Assembly: GCA_946222005.1 (NCBI GenBank)
Contig: CAMIHP010000007.1
Location: 15,524 to 79,523 of the forward strand
Length of the DNA stretch: 64,000 nt
Reading direction: 5' to 3'
DNA from: an uncultured Candidatus Saccharibacteria bacterium
GTDB taxonomy: Bacteria; Patescibacteriota; Saccharimonadia; Saccharimonadales; Saccharimonadaceae
Shown here: piece after piece, positions 18,052-25,617 of the stretch
Position numbering within the stretch: the stretch's first letter is position 1
How the letters are laid out: each line of letters starts with the position of its first letter
Program-made: the position numbers and the translations under genes
Notes under the pieces: model-generated
What the model was told of the DNA's origin: nothing
The model's database searches: none
What the model saw: the letters and a program-made list of their open reading frames with translations, nothing else

Positions 18052-19434
18052 CTAGGCATAGAGCTTATCCCGGATGTCAGCGACTTGCTCACGGATGAGG
18101 TAGTCAAGCTTGATGGACTTTTCGATTTTTTCGACTGAATGGATGGCGGTAGTATGGTCTTTGCGGCCCAGCTCATTAGCAATTTGTGGGAAGCTCATGT
18201 GAAGCTCGCTGCGCAGTAAATACATGGCAATCTGCCGCGGCACAACGATATGTTTAGCCCGCTTAGCACCACAGATTTCTTTGCTGTCGATCTGGAAATG
18301 GCGGGCAGTCTTGTCGATAATCTGCTTGGCGGTGAGATGCTGAGGGCGACTGCGCCGGACATTACCAAGCAAACCCTCTGCTGTCATCACATCAGGGGCA
18401 ACGCCGCGCATTTCGGCATAGGCAAGGAGCTGGTTGAGCGCACCCTCGAGCTCGCGGATGTTTGTCTTGACGTTCTTGGCAAGGTATTCCACGGTGTCGC
18501 GCTCAAGTGTCACGCCAGCGAAGCTCGCTTTGGTCTCGACGATCGCGCAGCGCGTCTCGAAGTCTGGCATTTGGATATCGATCGCCATCCCCCACTCAAA
18601 GCGGCTGCGCAAGCGCTCCGTTAGGGTAGGGATACTATGCGGCGGCTTGTCGCTACCGATGATAATTTGCTTGTTGGCTTGGTGGAGGGCATTGAAGGTG
18701 TGAAAGAACTCCTCCTGAGTCTTCTCGCGCCCAGCAATGAACTGCATATCGTCGACGATCAGTACATCAACATTACGGTACCGGTCAGAAAAGCCAGCCT
18801 TTTTGAAGCGGATTGACTCAATAAATTCTTTGACAAACGTCTCCGAGCTCAGGTAGGCGACCTTCTTGCTTGGGTTGCGCGCAAGGATCTCGTTACCCAC
18901 CGCTTGGATGAGGTGTGTCTTACCGAGGCCCACGCCACCGTAGATGAAGAGGGGATTATACTTCGTACCAGGGCTATGTGCGACTGCTTGGCAGGCGGTG
19001 TAGGCGAGGTCGTTGCTCGAGCCAACGATGAAATTCTGGAAGGTATAGCGCGCATTGAGGCTGGTTGCTGGTGTGGTAGAGCTAGAGTGTGATGAGGTAG
19101 TTGGCTTACTAATGAGCGCCACCGCTCGTTCCTCGACGTGGTCGGCTGGCTGGCCAGTGGTTTCGCGGCTAATCACAGTGCGTTTTTTGCCGTGTTTGTT
19201 TACCACGTAGGCGATGCGTGACACCTCCACACCACTGTGCTGAAGCGCTTCTTTGACGATGCTATCATAGCGCACCTCAAACTGACGAATCGCAAAGATA
19301 TTCGCCACGCCAATGGTAATCACCCCATCTTTGTTGCTGAGCATCTCGGTATTGGCAAACCACGTCGAAAAAATGCCGCTTGGTATCGACACTTCAATCT
19401 CACCCAAAACACTCTTCCACAGGCTGTGGTACAC
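18052..19434 (-). CDS. dnaA: Chromosomal replication initiator DnaA
   Basis: AAA+ protein that binds DnaA boxes and opens the origin. The 460-residue protein has an N-terminal interaction domain (1-80), a Ser/Thr-rich linker (about 108-127), Walker A GGVGLGKTH at 166-174, Walker B VLIVDDMQF near 227, and a helix-turn-helix DNA-binding domain ending in the DnaA signature GRKDHTTAIHSVEKI near 430. The start is a GTG at 19434, preceded by AAGGAG at a slightly long spacing of about 12 nt. A TATACT -10 candidate on the reverse strand lies at 19477-19482. It is divergent from rpmH across the origin region. Confidence 0.97.
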   Translation of the reverse strand: MYHSLWKSVLGEIEVSIPSGIFSTWFANTEMLSNKDGVITIGVANIFAIRQFEVRYDSIVKEALQHSGVEVSRIAYVVNKHGKKRTVISRETTGQPADHVEERAVALISKPTTSSHSSSTTPATSLNARYTFQNFIVGSSNDLAYTACQAVAHSPGTKYNPLFIYGGVGLGKTHLIQAVGNEILARNPSKKVAYLSSETFVKEFIESIRFKKAGFSDRYRNVDVLIVDDMQFIAGREKTQEEFFHTFNALHQANKQIIIGSDKPPHSIPTLTERLRSRFEWGMAIDIQMPDFETRCAIVETKASFAGVTLERDTVEYLAKNVKTNIRELEGALNQLLAYAEMRGVAPDVMTAEGLLGNVRRSRPQHLTAKQIIDKTARHFQIDSKEICGAKRAKHIVVPRQIAMYLLRSELHMSFPQIANELGRKDHTTAIHSVEKIEKSIKLDYLIREQVADIRDKLYA

Positions 19435-19707
19435 TGGCTTTTGCTACTCCTTGTTTGTTATACAATGACTCTTTTTAGTATAAGAAAAAACCGACTTTTC
19501 CACAACCGTGAGAAATACAACAACGGGGTAAACCCGAAAAGAACAACAGGGGTGAAGTTTTTCCACAAAAATGTATTACCTCTGTTAAAGTGTGGATAAC
19601 TCGCGAACAAATGTGGATAAACAATTTGGCTATGCTTATGACGGAGGTTGCTCGGAGCACAAAATCCACCAAGCGAGTGAAAAGTTGAAAGATCGTGGGC
19701 AATCGCG
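19435..19707. other. Replication origin region (oriC) between dnaA and rpmH
   Basis: Four DnaA-box sites occur: TTTTCCACA at 19496-19504 and 19559-19567 (one mismatch each), and two perfect boxes in reverse orientation, TGTGGATAA at 19591-19599 and 19612-19620. An AT-rich stretch at about 19459-19490 could serve as the unwinding element and also holds the dnaA promoter. Position between dnaA and rpmH is the classical origin location. A strand-skew plot would be the decisive test. Confidence 0.75.
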
Positions 19708-19713
19708 TATAAT
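19708..19713 (+). promoter_or_regulatory. -10 box of rpmH
   Basis: TATAAT ending 9 nt before the rpmH ATG, so the predicted leader is only about 2 nt and there is no Shine-Dalgarno. Confidence 0.6.
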
Positions 19714-19722
19714 AGCAATGAT

Positions 19723-19863
19723 ATGCCAAAACGAACTCACCAACCACACACTCGTCATCGTGCTCGGACGCACGGGTTTCGGGCACGGATTGCCACCAAG
19801 GCAGGCCGCAATGTGCTCAAGCGCCGCCGCGCCAAGGGTCGCGCTCGCCTCGCACTCTCGTAG
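19723..19863 (+). CDS. rpmH: 50S ribosomal protein L34
   Basis: Small basic protein of the large ribosomal subunit. The 46-residue translation begins MPKRTHQPHTRHRARTHGF and runs through TKAGRNVLKRRRAKGRARL, the classic L34 pattern, ending LALS. It sits in the conserved dnaA-rpmH-rnpA-yidC arrangement. The start is the second of two nearby ATGs (19718 and 19723); only 19723 is in the L34 frame. The TATAAT 9 nt upstream makes a nearly leaderless mRNA likely. A strong hairpin terminator follows 21 nt after the stop. Confidence 0.97.
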   Translation: MPKRTHQPHTRHRARTHGFRARIATKAGRNVLKRRRAKGRARLALS

Positions 19864-19884
19864 TGAGATGATAGCAAAATGACG

Positions 19885-19914
19885 AAAATAACCCACTGCT
19901 TGGTGGGTTATTTT
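19885..19914 (+). terminator. Intrinsic terminator after rpmH
   Basis: A 12-bp perfect stem AAAATAACCCAC / GTGGGTTATTTT with a 6-nt loop; the 3' arm ends in TTTT. It separates rpmH from rnpA, which has its own promoter. Confidence 0.85.
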
Positions 19915-19938
19915 ATCTCTGCTTGCGGGCAGATTTGC

Positions 19939-19944
19939 TATAAT
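19939..19944 (+). promoter_or_regulatory. Extended -10 promoter of rnpA
   Basis: TGC followed by TATAAT, ending exactly 6 nt before ATG 19951. Initiation 7 nt after the box would fall on the A of the start codon, giving a leaderless mRNA. Confidence 0.7.
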
Positions 19945-19950
19945 ACAGAT

Positions 19951-20337
19951 ATGTTACAGCAACGATATCGGTTTCATGGCTATGGTGGGCTGCGCTATTT
20001 GTATCGCCATGCCAGTGCTGAGCGATCGCGTTTGCTAACCGTCAAGTACGTGGCCAATCGCCGTCGGCGCATGCCACGCATTGCCGTGGTGGTGAGCAAA
20101 AAGGTGCACAAATCTGCGGTGGGGCGCAACCGCATTCGCCGCCGCGTCTACGAGATTCTGCGCCAGCACGTACCGCACTTTACAGGGGTGTATGACGTTG
20201 CGCTCATCATTACCTCAAGCGAGGTGCTTGTCACACCGCACGATGAGCTAGTGCTGGTAGTGACAAATCTGCTTGTACGAGCTGGCATTTGCCCTGGCGA
20301 CGCAACGCCAAGCGATGAAAGAGATAAGGCAGAATAA
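19951..20337 (+). CDS. rnpA: Ribonuclease P protein component
   Basis: Protein subunit that assists RNase P RNA in trimming tRNA 5' ends. The 128-residue product begins MLQQRYRFHGYGGLRYLYRH and contains the family core: RIAVVVSKKVHKSAVGRNRIRRRVYEILR, with the RNR-type motif near residues 64-70. The start is fixed by the promoter, since the -10 box ends 6 nt upstream and any earlier in-frame start would lie upstream of the promoter. Its position between rpmH and yidC is conserved across bacteria. Confidence 0.95.
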   Translation: MLQQRYRFHGYGGLRYLYRHASAERSRLLTVKYVANRRRRMPRIAVVVSKKVHKSAVGRNRIRRRVYEILRQHVPHFTGVYDVALIITSSEVLVTPHDELVLVVTNLLVRAGICPGDATPSDERDKAE

Positions 20338-20620
20338 AATCTTATATCCTCTCAGTCTTCTTTGCGCGATCTACTTCATAGTGCTTTGAGTCAAATCAAT
20401 GCCAAATAGTTCTGTATAAACAGTGGAGGCTAGAACTCAAAACATTTATACAAAATCTTTTCTTATCATTCTATACCAATGAAGGGCAAGCTAGGTGAGT
20501 GTTCTTTTCTAAGGTTATAAATACTCTTATATGTAGTATTGGCAGTAGTGTATCGCATATATCAACGATTGATTTCCAAAAAATACTTCGCCACAATTCA
20601 TCTTCCGTGGCCACCTATGA
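20338..20620. other. rnpA-yidC intergenic region with a long-range inverted repeat
   Basis: No gene seen. TTTGAGT (20385-20391) pairs with ACTCAAA (20435-20441), enclosing a smaller CTGT/ACAG hairpin, so a structured RNA of about 57 nt is possible. It matches no RNA family recognised by eye. Confidence 0.3.
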
Positions 20621-20626
20621 TACAAT
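20621..20626 (+). promoter_or_regulatory. Extended -10 promoter of yidC
   Basis: TGA followed by TACAAT. The predicted leader is about 16 nt and contains GGAG (20640-20643), 5 nt before ATG 20649. Confidence 0.55.
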
Positions 20627-20648
20627 AAATGCAGTAATCGGAGTCAAT

Positions 20649-21569
20649 ATGTTTGAGACAATAATTTTACAGCCCATTTTTAACGCACTTTTGCTCATCT
20701 ATAGTATCATCCCTGGTGGTGACTTTGGTGTGGCGGTGATTATCTTTACGGTCATCATCCGCTTTTTGCTCTATCCACTGCTCAAGCGGCAACTCCACCA
20801 GAGCAAACAGATGCGCAAGATGCAGCCTGAGCTGGCCAAGATCAAGAAAGCGGCTAATGGTAACCGCCAAGTAGAGGCAATGCAGCAGATGGAGCTGTAT
20901 AAGAAGTACGGTATCAAGCCATTTCGCTCGATCCTCCTGCTCTTTATTCAGATTCCGATCTTTATCGGCCTCTACCAGGTGATCATGATCATCTCGCTTC
21001 ACCGCGACCAAGTGGCACGCTACATCTACGAGCCGCTTAAGAATATCGATGCCATCAAGACGATCATTCACCACCCTGAGCAGTTTAATCACACCATGCT
21101 GGGCTTTATCGACCTCACTAAGGTAGCGCTTGGCAAGGATGGCATTGTCTGGCCGCTTCTCGCTCTCGCAATCATCTCAGCTCTCACCCAGTATGTGATG
21201 ACTAAGCAAACCATGCCAACTGGCAAGAGTACCAAGCGTTTCCGCGACATCATGAAAGAGACGGCCGCTGGCAAAGAGGCCGACCCCGCCGAGATGAACG
21301 CCGCAATGATGCGCAATATGGCGAAGTTTATGCCAGTGATGATGTTTATGATCATGATGGGCTTGCCAGGGGCGTTGGCGCTCTACTACACGGCGTCCAA
21401 CTTAGTAGCGGTGGCGCAGCAGTCGTATCTCCTCCGCAAAGATAAACAAGAGCTTGAAGCAATTGCCGATGAAGTAGATATTACAACGCCTGCCAAGAAA
21501 AAAACGACGAAAAAGCGCGCCAAAGCAGCTACAGAAGCCAACATCACACGCATCAAAGCCAAAGAATAA
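20649..21569 (+). CDS. yidC: Membrane protein insertase YidC/OxaI
   Basis: Inserts and folds proteins in the cytoplasmic membrane, alone or with SecYEG. The 306-residue form starts MFETIILQPIFNALLLIYSI, the usual start of short Gram-positive-type YidC. The core FGVAVIIFTVIIRFLLYPLLKRQ carries the membrane arginine near residue 40. Later membrane segments are IQIPIFIGLYQVI, WPLLALAIISALTQYVMT and FMPVMMFMIMMGLPGALALYYTASN. The Lys-rich tail (KKKTTKKRAK) is typical for ribosome contact. An upstream in-frame ATG at 20499 is rejected because the promoter and ribosome site lie between it and 20649. Confidence 0.95.
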   Translation: MFETIILQPIFNALLLIYSIIPGGDFGVAVIIFTVIIRFLLYPLLKRQLHQSKQMRKMQPELAKIKKAANGNRQVEAMQQMELYKKYGIKPFRSILLLFIQIPIFIGLYQVIMIISLHRDQVARYIYEPLKNIDAIKTIIHHPEQFNHTMLGFIDLTKVALGKDGIVWPLLALAIISALTQYVMTKQTMPTGKSTKRFRDIMKETAAGKEADPAEMNAAMMRNMAKFMPVMMFMIMMGLPGALALYYTASNLVAVAQQSYLLRKDKQELEAIADEVDITTPAKKKTTKKRAKAATEANITRIKAKE

Positions 21570-21586
21570 CAGAGGAGGAGAACCCG

Positions 21587-22051
21587 ATGGATCGATACCA
21601 ATCAGTAACATTTGCCCGAGAATATCTCCAGAACATCATCTCATTTTTTGGCGAAAATATTGCGGTATCGGGTGAGGACGATGGCGAGGTGATGACACTT
21701 CGGGTAGAGTCGTCAGACATCAATAGTATTTTGATTGGCCGCGGGGCAGAGACGTTGCGGGCACTGCAATATATTGTTTCGTCGGCACTGCGGGCGCAGC
21801 ATGCAGCTATAGTGCGCGTGAGTGTTGATATTGCCGACTACAAAAAGCAGCACGAGGAAAAGATTGCCGACAAAGCGCGGGGCTGGATCGAGCGTGTGCG
21901 TGCAACTGGTGAGCCCTACACCGCTCACCTCAACCCAGCCGATCGGCGCATCGTTCACCAAGTCGCCGCCGACGCAGCGGGCATCACGACCATCTCCGAA
22001 GGCGAAGGCCGCGAGCGCCATGTGATTATCCAGCTGGAAGAGGCTAAGTAA
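21587..22051 (+). CDS. jag: KH-R3H RNA-binding protein Jag/KhpB
   Basis: RNA-binding protein that in Gram-positives influences cell division and elongation. The 154-residue protein has a KH domain around residues 30-85 with a GRGAETLRALQYIV variant of the GxxG loop, and an R3H domain near 105-150 (NPADRRIVHQ, then SEGEGRERHVII). The N-terminal Jag_N segment of longer homologues is essentially absent. AGAGGAGGAG precedes ATG 21587, and the gene lies 17 nt after yidC, so the two form an operon, a conserved pairing. Confidence 0.92.
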   Translation: MDRYQSVTFAREYLQNIISFFGENIAVSGEDDGEVMTLRVESSDINSILIGRGAETLRALQYIVSSALRAQHAAIVRVSVDIADYKKQHEEKIADKARGWIERVRATGEPYTAHLNPADRRIVHQVAADAAGITTISEGEGRERHVIIQLEEAK

Positions 22052-22073
22052 AAGCTACGCTACGATACATCTT

Positions 22074-22099
22074 ATAACCGGTCAGTGATGGCCGGTTAT
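22074..22099 (+). terminator. Hairpin after jag
   Basis: An 8-bp stem ATAACCGG / CCGGTTAT with a 10-nt loop 22 nt after the jag stop. The T-tract is weak, so termination is likely but not certain. Confidence 0.55.
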
Positions 22100-22191
22100 G
22101 TTTGTAATATATGATGCTACTACTTTATAATGATGTGCTCATTCTTGGGTCCACTCTACTGTTTTTAATAAAACGTGATACGAAGCAGAGG

Positions 22192-22215
22192 TAGGGTATT
22201 ATTAATTATACCCTA
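22192..22215. repeat. Intergenic palindrome with TAGGGTAT / ATACCCTA arms
   Basis: Eight-bp inverted arms around an AT-only 8-nt centre, between convergent jag and a glycosyltransferase gene. It shares the GGGTAT...ATACCC core with elements near galE and at 63340; relatedness is only suggestive. Confidence 0.35.
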
Positions 22216-22312
22216 TCCAAACAAGGCAAGAAAAAATTGACTTACACTAAGGTAAATGAGACCTTATAATTCTAGCGTCATAACTACTCAAGACTAGCTA
22301 TAAATAAATCGA

Positions 22313-23416
22313 TTATGATTGCCGCAACGCTCGCTCATACACCGCCAACGTTTCCTTGCCGCAGCGCTCCCACGAGTAGCGGGCAGCTTGGGCTTTGCCT
22401 TTGACGATGAGCTCGCGACGGCGAGCTGGCTGGCTGAGGACGCGGTCGATTGCGCTCGCAATGGCATCGACGTCGAGTGGGTCGAAGTACTCGGCAGCAT
22501 CGCCCAAAATCTCGGGCATGCACGAGGTATTGCTGGATATAACAGGGGTCGTACCATACGCCATCGTCTCTAGTGGTGGCAAGCCAAATCCTTCCATTAA
22601 TGATGGAAAGACGTATGCCTCAGCTTTGTTAAGTAGCCAATCACGCTGCCCATCGGGGATGAACCCAGTGAAGTGGATATTGTGGTAGCCCCGCTGCCGG
22701 TAGTAGGCTTGGTTGCGCTTGGTGTCTTCATTCATCCGCCCCACAAATACCAGGCCAAGGTCGGGCCAGCGGCTTAGCAGTTGCTGATGTGCGGCTGCGA
22801 GGCGCCGCAGATTTTTATAATCAGGCTGCTGCCCAACGTAGATAATAAACCGCTTGAAGGGGAGGTCGATATACGGCGTGAGCTGCCCAGGATGTGCCTC
22901 GCCCGCCTCGTAGATGACCGAGATTTTGCTATCGGGGATCTTGGTAAAGTCCTGGTATTCTTGCTTGGTCGTCTGAGAAATAGTGATGATGTGTTCGCTC
23001 GTGCGGGCGATCCGCCGAAACACCCAGCGCCCCACCAATTGCTTAAGATGAAACACCAGCCAATTTTTGTCGGAATTATACGTCTTAAGGAGGGTCATAT
23101 CGTGCACCGTTGTGACATGCTTACCTCTGTAAAAGACCGGTTGCTGCGGCATGCAAAAATGTACTAAGTCGGGCTCTAGCTCATCTAGGTAGCGCCGGAA
23201 GCCAAGTTGCTCCGCTAGCGAATAGTTAGCAAAGTCGACCGTACGGATGGTGAAGTTAGGGTTGTGTGGCTGCCAGTAGTCGCGGTCCTTAGTAGGAACG
23301 AGGACGCTATAGCGGTTGGTTGTATCAAGCCGCTCCAGCTGCTCGAGCAGCTTCACGACATATGTGCCCGTGCCAGAATTGATCACGCGGGCGTCGATTG
23401 CAATATGAAAACTCAT
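22313..23416 (-). CDS. Glycosyltransferase family 4
   Basis: Predicted retaining sugar transferase (GT-B fold) for surface glycan synthesis, acting at the cytoplasmic face. The 367-residue protein starts MSFHIAIDARVINSGTGTYV, with the N-terminal glycine-rich acceptor motif. The C-terminal half holds the donor-binding pattern: YVGQQPDYKNLRRL, LVFVGRMNED, the motif AYVFPSLMEGFGLPPLETMAYG with the E(x7)E glutamates, and ISSNTSCMPEILGDAAEYF. A TATACT -10 box on the reverse strand ends 7 nt before ATG 23416, so the mRNA is probably leaderless; AGGAG upstream lies too far to pair. The sugar is unknown. Confidence 0.88.
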   Translation of the reverse strand: MSFHIAIDARVINSGTGTYVVKLLEQLERLDTTNRYSVLVPTKDRDYWQPHNPNFTIRTVDFANYSLAEQLGFRRYLDELEPDLVHFCMPQQPVFYRGKHVTTVHDMTLLKTYNSDKNWLVFHLKQLVGRWVFRRIARTSEHIITISQTTKQEYQDFTKIPDSKISVIYEAGEAHPGQLTPYIDLPFKRFIIYVGQQPDYKNLRRLAAAHQQLLSRWPDLGLVFVGRMNEDTKRNQAYYRQRGYHNIHFTGFIPDGQRDWLLNKAEAYVFPSLMEGFGLPPLETMAYGTTPVISSNTSCMPEILGDAAEYFDPLDVDAIASAIDRVLSQPARRRELIVKGKAQAARYSWERCGKETLAVYERALRQS

Positions 23417-23423
23417 ACTTTCT

Positions 23424-23429
23424 AGTATA
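23424..23429 (-). promoter_or_regulatory. -10 box of the GT4 gene
   Basis: TATACT on the reverse strand, 7 nt before the start codon; predicted leader of about 1 nt. Confidence 0.5.
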
Positions 23430-23510
23430 CAGCTCCTGTACCGAAAGCGCCAGATGAGCGAGGGTGTGTCAAGGGAGAATAATGGTAGCCCAAACTCTGC
23501 ATAAAAGTGC

Positions 23511-23516
23511 TATAAT
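23511..23516 (+). promoter_or_regulatory. Extended -10 promoter of the cupin gene
   Basis: TGC followed by TATAAT. The predicted leader to ATG 23534 is about 11 nt without a Shine-Dalgarno. Confidence 0.55.
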
Positions 23517-23533
23517 ACCCATATTATCGTAAT

Positions 23534-24055
23534 ATGATGGAATTACCGCAACACATAGCAGTCCAGACGAATCTGGCGCAGATAGAATATATTCTTCACC
23601 AGGCAGGCTACCACATCACCGAGACAGATAGCCAGCGGCCATGGGGTGGGTTTGTTTGTATTGATCCAGCGCAGGCAGGGCAGTTTGCGGTGGATTTCTT
23701 TGCGGCCTCGGGGGTAGAGACCAAGGATGAAGTCGATGCGCCGCTTAGCCCCAAAATTCTCTTTGTCCGGCCAGGAACGCGCCTGAGCTGGCAATATCAT
23801 CATCGACGAGCGGAGCTGTGGCGGTTTCTCACCGCTGGTGCGTATTATTGCAGTATGAGCGACGAGCTACCACCTCAGCCAACATTAGCCCAGGCAGGCG
23901 ATATCGTGAGGTTGGCGGCAGGGGAGCGCCACCGTGCTTGCGGTGACGCTCAGCACCCAACGATCATTGCTGAGCTCTGGCAACACACCGACTCAGCGCA
24001 CCCATCAACAGAGGATGATATTGTGCGGGTGGCGGATGATTACCAGCGTCAATAG
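23534..24055 (+). CDS. Cupin protein resembling the mannose-6-phosphate isomerase (type II) fold
   Basis: Probable sugar-phosphate isomerase-like or sugar-binding cupin. The 173-residue product has the pattern PKILFVRPGTRLSWQYHHRRAELWRFLTAG, a cupin motif 1 with two adjacent histidines and a glutamate, and later GDIVRLAAGERHRACG, cupin motif 2 with a histidine. This layout matches the C-terminal isomerase part of ManC-type enzymes and stand-alone family relatives. ATG codons at 23534 and 23537 are both possible. It stands alone between a divergent GT4 and convergent gtrA. A role in mannose or related sugar supply is inferred from fold and neighbours only. Confidence 0.65.
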   Translation: MMELPQHIAVQTNLAQIEYILHQAGYHITETDSQRPWGGFVCIDPAQAGQFAVDFFAASGVETKDEVDAPLSPKILFVRPGTRLSWQYHHRRAELWRFLTAGAYYCSMSDELPPQPTLAQAGDIVRLAAGERHRACGDAQHPTIIAELWQHTDSAHPSTEDDIVRVADDYQRQ

Positions 24056-24254
24056 TGGTTATAAGTGGATATTGAATTGAGATTGCGACCTCTGAATGAG
24101 CGGGTCATCAAACAAGCAACTACTTATAATTTATCTAATTGGGATATTCTTGGTGCGATGAGGCTGAATTGATTCAATATACGGTATTTTTGAGGATCGG
24201 ATGCAGCATAGTGTAGCCATAATGCATCGTTAGAGCTTATTGTAAGTAAAAGTC

Positions 24255-24677
24255 TCATCTCTCCGTTGTTCGAAAAACAACACGATCATACAAACAATAA
24301 TTCCACACCAGCGATGTACCAGTGGCAATGATTTTTGCAAGCAGCAGCACAAGTGGCTCGGCATGAATAACAGATGACAGGATAGGCGAAGCGCAGAAAA
24401 TAACCGCATTTTGCAGCCCCCACAAACCCGTCAGAGTGACAACAACAAACAAGATCAGTTGCCGGCGCACATCACCCTGAGCACGAAAAGTGTACGACTT
24501 ATTAGCAAAAAAGCTAAAGATAAAGGCCGTGCCTGTCGATACTGTATTGGCCGCGAGCTTTGGCAAGCCAAGCGCGGTGAGCTCAAACAGCAAGCCAATA
24601 TCGATCGCCGTATTAATCCCACCAACCAGCGCAAACCGCAGCAACTTACCGCTGTTATTTGCGATGACGAGCCTCAC
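24255..24677 (-). CDS. GtrA-family membrane protein
   Basis: Small polytopic membrane protein thought to help flip polyprenyl-phosphate-linked sugars. The GTG start at 24677 gives 140 residues with four hydrophobic segments beginning LLRFALVGGINTAIDIGLLFEL. FANKSYTFRAQG between segments two and three and the C-terminal WNYCLYDRVVF are typical GtrA features. GAGGAG 4 nt upstream of this GTG sets the start; an open frame reaching back to 24746 would add an unrelated segment deep inside the preceding gene. It overlaps the 3' end of the GtrB-like transferase by 23 nt, so the two are coupled. Confidence 0.82.
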   Translation of the reverse strand: MRLVIANNSGKLLRFALVGGINTAIDIGLLFELTALGLPKLAANTVSTGTAFIFSFFANKSYTFRAQGDVRRQLILFVVVTLTGLWGLQNAVIFCASPILSSVIHAEPLVLLLAKIIATGTSLVWNYCLYDRVVFRTTER

Positions 24678-25602
24678 GATGCTCCTCAACGAGATAAGGT
24701 GGGCGCTGCTTCGTCTCGCTAAAAATCCGGGCGATGTATTCACCAATAACCCCCAGACTCAGCAACTGTACTCCACCAAGGAAGAGAATCACTGCCATGA
24801 GCGACGAATAGCCTGCACCGGTTGGCACACCAAACAGTGGTCGGATGAGTAGATAGAGGATATAGATCGAGGCCAAGAAGGCGATAAGGAAGCCTAGTAC
24901 GGCCGAGATACGCAGTGGCGCGGTCGTAAAACTCGTGATGCCGTCAATGGCCAGGTTGATGAGTGTGCGCGGACTTTGCTTGATGGTGCCAGCAGCTCGT
25001 GGGTCGCGGTCGTAGAGAATCTCCTTTTTTTTGTAGCCCACCCAACTAAAGATCGCTTTGGTATTGCGCTGAGATTCGCGTAGCTGGGTGATGGCAGTGA
25101 CACAGCGTTTGCTAAGTAAGCGGAAGTCACCCGTGTCGATCTGAACAGGAATATGCGTCGTACTCTGGAGGAGGCGGTAGTACCAAGCGGCAGTTTTTTT
25201 CTTGAGCCAGGTCTCGCCTGAGCGGCTTCGGCGCCGCGCGTACACATCATCATACCCTTGTTCCCATAGCTCAATCATCTGCGGGATCAGCTCTGGTGGG
25301 TCTTGTAGGTCGGCATCAATTACCACGACAGCATCACCCGTGGCATGGTCGAAGCCAGCGAGCATAGCAGCTTCTTTACCAAAGTTGCGCGAGAGATTGA
25401 GGTAGGCAATGGCGGGGTTGTGTTGCTGCTCGATCTGGATGAGCTCGAGCGTGTGATCCTGGCTGCCATCATTAATAAATAAGAATTCGAACTGGTAGCG
25501 CCGGCGATCGATACTGCGCTGCAGCGCCTCGAGCCGGGCAAACAGCTGTGGTAAAACAGCTGCTTCGTTGTAGGCAGGAATAAGAATGGTGATTGTTTTC
25601 AT
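24655..25602 (-). CDS. GtrB/DPM1-like glycosyltransferase family 2 with C-terminal membrane segments
   Basis: Predicted transferase that loads a sugar onto polyprenyl phosphate on the cytoplasmic face; its partner GtrA would present the product outside. The 315-residue enzyme starts MKTITILIPAYNEAAVLPQL. It contains FINDGSQDHTLEL, the nucleotide-sugar DxD region VVIDADLQDPPELI, and two C-terminal membrane segments (ISAVLGFLIAFLASIYILYLLIRP and SSLMAVILFLGGVQLLSLGVIGEY). Length and topology match the GtrB/ArnC group. TGA-TACAAT on the reverse strand ends 9 nt before the start, predicting a leader of about 2 nt. Confidence 0.88.
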   Translation of the reverse strand: MKTITILIPAYNEAAVLPQLFARLEALQRSIDRRRYQFEFLFINDGSQDHTLELIQIEQQHNPAIAYLNLSRNFGKEAAMLAGFDHATGDAVVVIDADLQDPPELIPQMIELWEQGYDDVYARRRSRSGETWLKKKTAAWYYRLLQSTTHIPVQIDTGDFRLLSKRCVTAITQLRESQRNTKAIFSWVGYKKKEILYDRDPRAAGTIKQSPRTLINLAIDGITSFTTAPLRISAVLGFLIAFLASIYILYLLIRPLFGVPTGAGYSSLMAVILFLGGVQLLSLGVIGEYIARIFSETKQRPPYLVEEHREARHRK

Positions 25603-25611
25603 CGTAGCCTT

Positions 25612-25617
25612 ATTGTA
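25612..25617 (-). promoter_or_regulatory. Extended -10 promoter of the gtrB-gtrA pair
   Basis: TGA followed by TACAAT on the reverse strand, 9 nt before ATG 25602, in the 15-nt gap after sucD. Confidence 0.55.
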
